The translations under genes and the position numbers were made by a program. Of a DNA stretch of 64,000 bases, positions 59,646 through 64,000 are shown piece by piece (position 1 is the stretch's first letter; the number at the start of each line of letters is the position of its first letter). Under the pieces are notes generated by a model. It ran no database searches. It saw nothing but the letters and a program-made list of their open reading frames with translations, and was not told the origin of the DNA. The DNA is taken from NCBI RefSeq assembly GCF_002778015.1, contig NZ_NJPP01000001.1, forward strand, positions 124,262 to 188,261, given 5' to 3'. The stretch is from Bartonella tribocorum. Its GTDB lineage: Bacteria > Pseudomonadota > Alphaproteobacteria > Rhizobiales > Rhizobiaceae.

Positions 59646-60845
59646 ATGGTTTTTGTTTCAACGCGCTATAAGGAGCTGGTCTCTGAAGGGAAAGTCCGTT
59701 TTGATCCAGCTCAATTGGTTGTAACAGAGCACTTTGATCATTTATTAAAAAAAAATTTGGAACAGAATGTTTCTCGTTCTTTTTTTTGGATATTTTGGTC
59801 TTTTTTAAAAAGAATATTTAAAAAGAAAAGACAAAATATTGCTCGTTTTGCAAAACAGGGGGATGAAAACGGTTCTTTTCAGGGATTATATATTTATGGT
59901 GAAGTAGGACGGGGCAAAACCATGCTGATGGATTTGTTCTTTTCTTGTTTGCCGAAGAGTCATAAAAAGCGCGCCCATTTTAATGATTTTATGGCTGATG
60001 TGCATGAGCGTATTAATTTTTATCGTAAAGCATCTGGGCGTGCAAAATCTAAACAAGATAATCCTATTTTAGCTGTTGCTGAAGATCTTGCACGAGAAGC
60101 AAAGGTGCTTTGTTTCGATGAATTTAGTGTAACAGATATTGCTGATGCTATGGTGTTGGGGCGGCTTATTTCTGCTTTGTTTGAGAAGGGAATTTTCTTT
60201 ATTGCGACTTCAAATGTGGCGCCGGATAATCTTTATTATAATGGTTTAAATCGTGAACTCTTTTTACCTTTTATTCAAACTTTGAAAGGATATGTTCGCG
60301 TTGTTAATCTTGACGCAAAAACAGATTATCGTCTTGAAAAATCAAATTTACAGTCCGTGTATGTAAACCCTTTAGGGAAAAAAGCAGATGAATGCATGGA
60401 TCAAGCGTGGGAACTTGTGTTGCAAGGACATAAGGAAATGTCTGATGCGCTTTCTATAAGAGGCCGCTTTATTCCTATTCCGCGTTTTGCTGCGGGGTGT
60501 GCACGCTTTGATTATCAAGACTTGTGTGCAAAACCTTTGGCTGCGGCTGAGTATTTGGTATTAGGGGAGCGTTATCATACGATTTTTATCGATAATGTAC
60601 CGATCATGGATGATACATGTCGCAATGAAACAAAACGGTTTATTTTGCTTATTGATATTCTTTATGAGCGCCATATCCGGTTATTTATGTCGGCAGCAGC
60701 AGGGGTGGAGGATTTATATAAGGGGCATGCTCAGACTGCGGAAACATTTGAATTTAAAAGAACACAGTCACGTCTTTTTGAAATGCAAAGCCATGATTAT
60801 TTGAAACTCTGGAAAGAAAATTTTCTTTTGAAGAAGAAGCGTTGA
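59646..60845 (+). CDS. zapE: Cell division protein ZapE (AFG1-type ATPase)
   Basis: P-loop ATPase of the AFG1/ZapE family, which in E. coli acts at the Z ring. Walker A YGEVGRGKTMLMDLFF near residues 85-100, Walker B LCFDEFSVTDIADAMVLGRL near 155-174, and FIATSNVAPDNLYYNGLNR follow in family order. Length 399 is normal. It is followed by about 290 bp without a gene, then mdh. Confidence 0.92.
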   Translation: MVFVSTRYKELVSEGKVRFDPAQLVVTEHFDHLLKKNLEQNVSRSFFWIFWSFLKRIFKKKRQNIARFAKQGDENGSFQGLYIYGEVGRGKTMLMDLFFSCLPKSHKKRAHFNDFMADVHERINFYRKASGRAKSKQDNPILAVAEDLAREAKVLCFDEFSVTDIADAMVLGRLISALFEKGIFFIATSNVAPDNLYYNGLNRELFLPFIQTLKGYVRVVNLDAKTDYRLEKSNLQSVYVNPLGKKADECMDQAWELVLQGHKEMSDALSIRGRFIPIPRFAAGCARFDYQDLCAKPLAAAEYLVLGERYHTIFIDNVPIMDDTCRNETKRFILLIDILYERHIRLFMSAAAGVEDLYKGHAQTAETFEFKRTQSRLFEMQSHDYLKLWKENFLLKKKR

Positions 60846-61095
60846 TTATACTTTTACCTTTACGTAAACTGTAAAAATAATAACTCTTTGAAATTAAAGA
60901 AATGTAATAATTCTGTTGTATTTTTTTTAAATTCACTTTATCGATACATCATGGTAGTTTTCTAATAGTTGTTTCTGTGGAGGATTGTTGTTTCTGGAAG
61001 AAGAGAAATTTGTAAATTTCATTTCTTTACTCCTTTTTGTGATATTGTTTAAATGGGGTTGAAGTCAAAAATATTCAGTATATGGGCGCTGATGA

Positions 61096-62097
<1,002 letters not shown>

Positions 62098-62172
62098 TAA
62101 AATAAGATTTCGTTCATTAAAATAAAGTATTTTAGAATTAATAATAATTCCATAAAAGAAAAGGACAAATGC

Positions 62173-63369
62173 ATGAATATCCATGAGTATCAGGCCAAAC
62201 GTCTGCTTCATGAATATGGAGCACCCATTGCAAATGGTGTTGCTGTTTATTCTGTAGAGCAAGCTGAACAATGGGCAAAAAAATTGCCTGGGCCTCTCTA
62301 TGTGGTTAAAAGTCAGATATACGCTGGTGGTCGTGGTAAGGGTAAGTTTAAAGAACTTGATCCTGAGGCAAAAGGTGGTGTTCGGCTTGCACAATCTGTT
62401 GAAGAAGTTGTTGCAAATGTTCAAGAAATGCTTGGAAAAACTTTGGTAACCAAACAAACGGGTCCAGAGGGTAAACAGGTTAATCGTCTTTATATTGAAG
62501 ATGGAGCCGATATTGAGCGCGAACTTTATCTTTCACTTTTGGTTGATCGTAGCGTTGGTCGGATTGCTTTTGTTGTTTCAACAGAAGGGGGAATGGATAT
62601 TGAAACGGTTGCTGAAGAGACACCAGAGAAAATTTTCACACTACCCATTGATTCTGTAGAGGGTGTTACCTCTGCTGACTGTGCAAGACTTTGTGATGCA
62701 TTAGAATTGCACGATAGTGCGCGGGAAGATGGTGAAAAGCTTTTTCCAATTCTCTATAAGGCATTTTGTGAAAAAGATATGAGCCTTTTAGAAATCAATC
62801 CGCTTATTGTGATGAAAGATGGTCACTTGCGCGTCCTTGATGCGAAGGTTTCTTTTGATAATAATGCTTTGTTTCGTCATCCAGATATTTTAGAATTGCG
62901 TGATCTTTTAGAAGAAGATCCAAAAGAAATCGAAGCTTCAAAGCATGATCTTGCTTATGTTGCTCTTGATGGTACAATTGGTTGTATGGTCAATGGTGCG
63001 GGTCTTGCTATGGCGACCATGGATATTATCAAGCTTTATGGAGCTGAGCCGGCGAATTTTTTGGATGTTGGTGGTGGAGCATCAAAAGAAAAGGTAACAG
63101 CTGCTTTTAAGATTATTACGGCTGATCCAAATGTTAAAGGCATTTTGGTTAACATTTTTGGTGGTATTATGCGTTGTGATGTCATTGCTGAAGGTGTGGT
63201 TGCTGCTGTTCGTGAAGTTGGTTTAAAGGTTCCCTTGGTTGTGCGTCTTGAAGGTACGAATGTTGAGCAGGGTAAAGCAATTATCAATGACAGTGGTTTG
63301 AATGTTATTCCCGCTGATGATTTAGATGATGCTGCTCAAAAGATTGTTGCAGCCGTGAAGGGAGCGTAG
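62173..63369 (+). CDS. sucC: Succinate-CoA ligase subunit beta
   Basis: ADP-forming beta subunit with an ATP-grasp domain; makes succinate with substrate-level phosphorylation. It starts [18 protein letters not shown], has [10 protein letters not shown] near residues 51-60, LEINPLIV near 205-212, and the CoA-site [13 protein letters not shown] and [15 protein letters not shown]. Length 398 is normal. sucD begins 3 bp after its stop. Confidence 0.97.
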   Translation: MNIHEYQAKRLLHEYGAPIANGVAVYSVEQAEQWAKKLPGPLYVVKSQIYAGGRGKGKFKELDPEAKGGVRLAQSVEEVVANVQEMLGKTLVTKQTGPEGKQVNRLYIEDGADIERELYLSLLVDRSVGRIAFVVSTEGGMDIETVAEETPEKIFTLPIDSVEGVTSADCARLCDALELHDSAREDGEKLFPILYKAFCEKDMSLLEINPLIVMKDGHLRVLDAKVSFDNNALFRHPDILELRDLLEEDPKEIEASKHDLAYVALDGTIGCMVNGAGLAMATMDIIKLYGAEPANFLDVGGGASKEKVTAAFKIITADPNVKGILVNIFGGIMRCDVIAEGVVAAVREVGLKVPLVVRLEGTNVEQGKAIINDSGLNVIPADDLDDAAQKIVAAVKGA

Positions 63370-63372
63370 GTT

Positions 63373-64000
63373 ATGTCGATTCTGGTGAATAAAGAAACGA
63401 AAGTTCTCGTTCAAGGACTTACAGGAAAAACAGGAACATTTCATACAGAACAGGCGCTGGCTTATCATGGCACGCAAATGGTTGGTGGTGTTAATCCTAA
63501 AAAGGGTGGAGAAATATGGGAAGGTTCAAAAGGTGAAACTCTTCCTATCTTTGCTAGTGTTGCAGAAGCAAAAGAAAAAACAGGCGCGGATGCTTCCGTT
63601 ATTTATGTTCCTCCTGCAGGGGCTGCGGCCGCTATTATAGAAGCTATTGAAGCTGAAGTTCGTTTAATTATCTGTATTACGGAAGGTATTCCCGTTATGG
63701 ATATGGTGAAAGTAAAGGCGCGATTAGAAAATTCAAAATCTCGTCTTATTGGCCCTAATTGTCCTGGTATTCTCACGCCAGATGAATGTAAAATTGGTAT
63801 TATGCCTGGTTCTATTTTTAGAAAAGGCTCTGTTGGGGTTGTTTCACGGTCGGGAACTTTAACTTATGAAGCTGTTTTTCAAACAAGTCAGGAAGGTCTG
63901 GGACAGACAACCGCTATAGGGATTGGTGGTGATCCTGTTAAGGGGACTGAATTTATTGATGTGTTGGAAATGTTTTTAGCGGATGATGAAACCCAATCTA
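63373..64000 (+). CDS. sucD: Succinate-CoA ligase subunit alpha (partial, runs off the window)
   Basis: The N-terminal 209 codons of the alpha subunit are present. ATG 63373 gives [20 protein letters not shown], the family start, followed by the CoA-binding motif [14 protein letters not shown] and [30 protein letters not shown] and GIGGDPVKG precede the window end. The phosphohistidine lies beyond the end. sucA and sucB would be expected next. Confidence 0.95.
   Translation, partial: MSILVNKETKVLVQGLTGKTGTFHTEQALAYHGTQMVGGVNPKKGGEIWEGSKGETLPIFASVAEAKEKTGADASVIYVPPAGAAAAIIEAIEAEVRLIICITEGIPVMDMVKVKARLENSKSRLIGPNCPGILTPDECKIGIMPGSIFRKGSVGVVSRSGTLTYEAVFQTSQEGLGQTTAIGIGGDPVKGTEFIDVLEMFLADDETQS

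Overview
The window is about 64 kb of AT-rich chromosome from an alphaproteobacterium of the Hyphomicrobiales. It looks most like a Bartonella. The reasons are the Rhizobiales-type gene orders, the low GC with long decayed intergenic stretches, an IalB-family protein, a close homologue of Brucella Omp19, a ruined argG, and losses at the usual sites of hemE (heme) and rpoN. The species call is inference; no marker here fixes it.

Layout. 1-8.9 kb (plus strand): accD-folC, an NDUFA9-like epimerase, ahcY, the cell-cycle pseudokinase divL and tsaE. 9.6-16.7 kb (minus): addB-addA-trxA, ending in a clear intrinsic terminator. 17.6-20.9 kb (minus): lysK (class I lysyl-tRNA synthetase) overlapping prfC. 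21.4-22.4 kb: argG pseudogene. 22.5-23.2 kb: a LysE-type exporter. 23.9-25.7 kb (minus): ialB-like gene and rlmN. 27.2-30.9 kb (minus): lptC-lptA-lptB, then ptsN, with rpoN and hpf absent between them. 31.1-34.1 kb (plus): ihfB, a LapA-domain protein, two RNA methyltransferase-like genes and lspA. 34.1-36.2 kb: gene-free and rich in decayed repeats. 36.2-38 kb: a Bax-inhibitor-1 protein behind a probable ybhL leader, and an EEP-family nuclease. 38-44.8 kb (minus): polA, dnaQ, coaE, aroE, maf, ppsR. 44.8-45.3 kb: a divergent AT-rich gap with DnaA-box-like sequences, the best candidate for oriC. 45.3-52.3 kb (plus): rho, mnmE, mnmG, rsmG, parA, parB, with parS palindromes. 52.3-58.8 kb (minus): a secreted protein of unknown function and its decayed duplicate, gloB, a YciB-type septation protein, ftsY, mtaB and dapF (which holds a further parS-like site). 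59-64 kb (plus): omp19, zapE, mdh, sucC and the start of sucD.

How it fits together. The centre is an origin/centromere region: genes diverge from the 44.8-45.3 kb gap, ParA/ParB are encoded just to the right, and four parS-like palindromes lie within 14 kb. Most of the rest is core housekeeping: DNA repair, translation, LPS transport, the TCA cycle, tRNA modification and protein targeting. Reduction is visible throughout: neighbours usual in free-living relatives are missing, argG is broken, and intergenic DNA holds remnants of at least one repeated small-gene family. I saw no CRISPR array, insertion sequence, prophage, rRNA or tRNA gene. I found no clearly new multi-gene system; the least explained items are the decayed repeat family, two very small ORFs, one start-less ORF and the duplicated secreted-protein gene.
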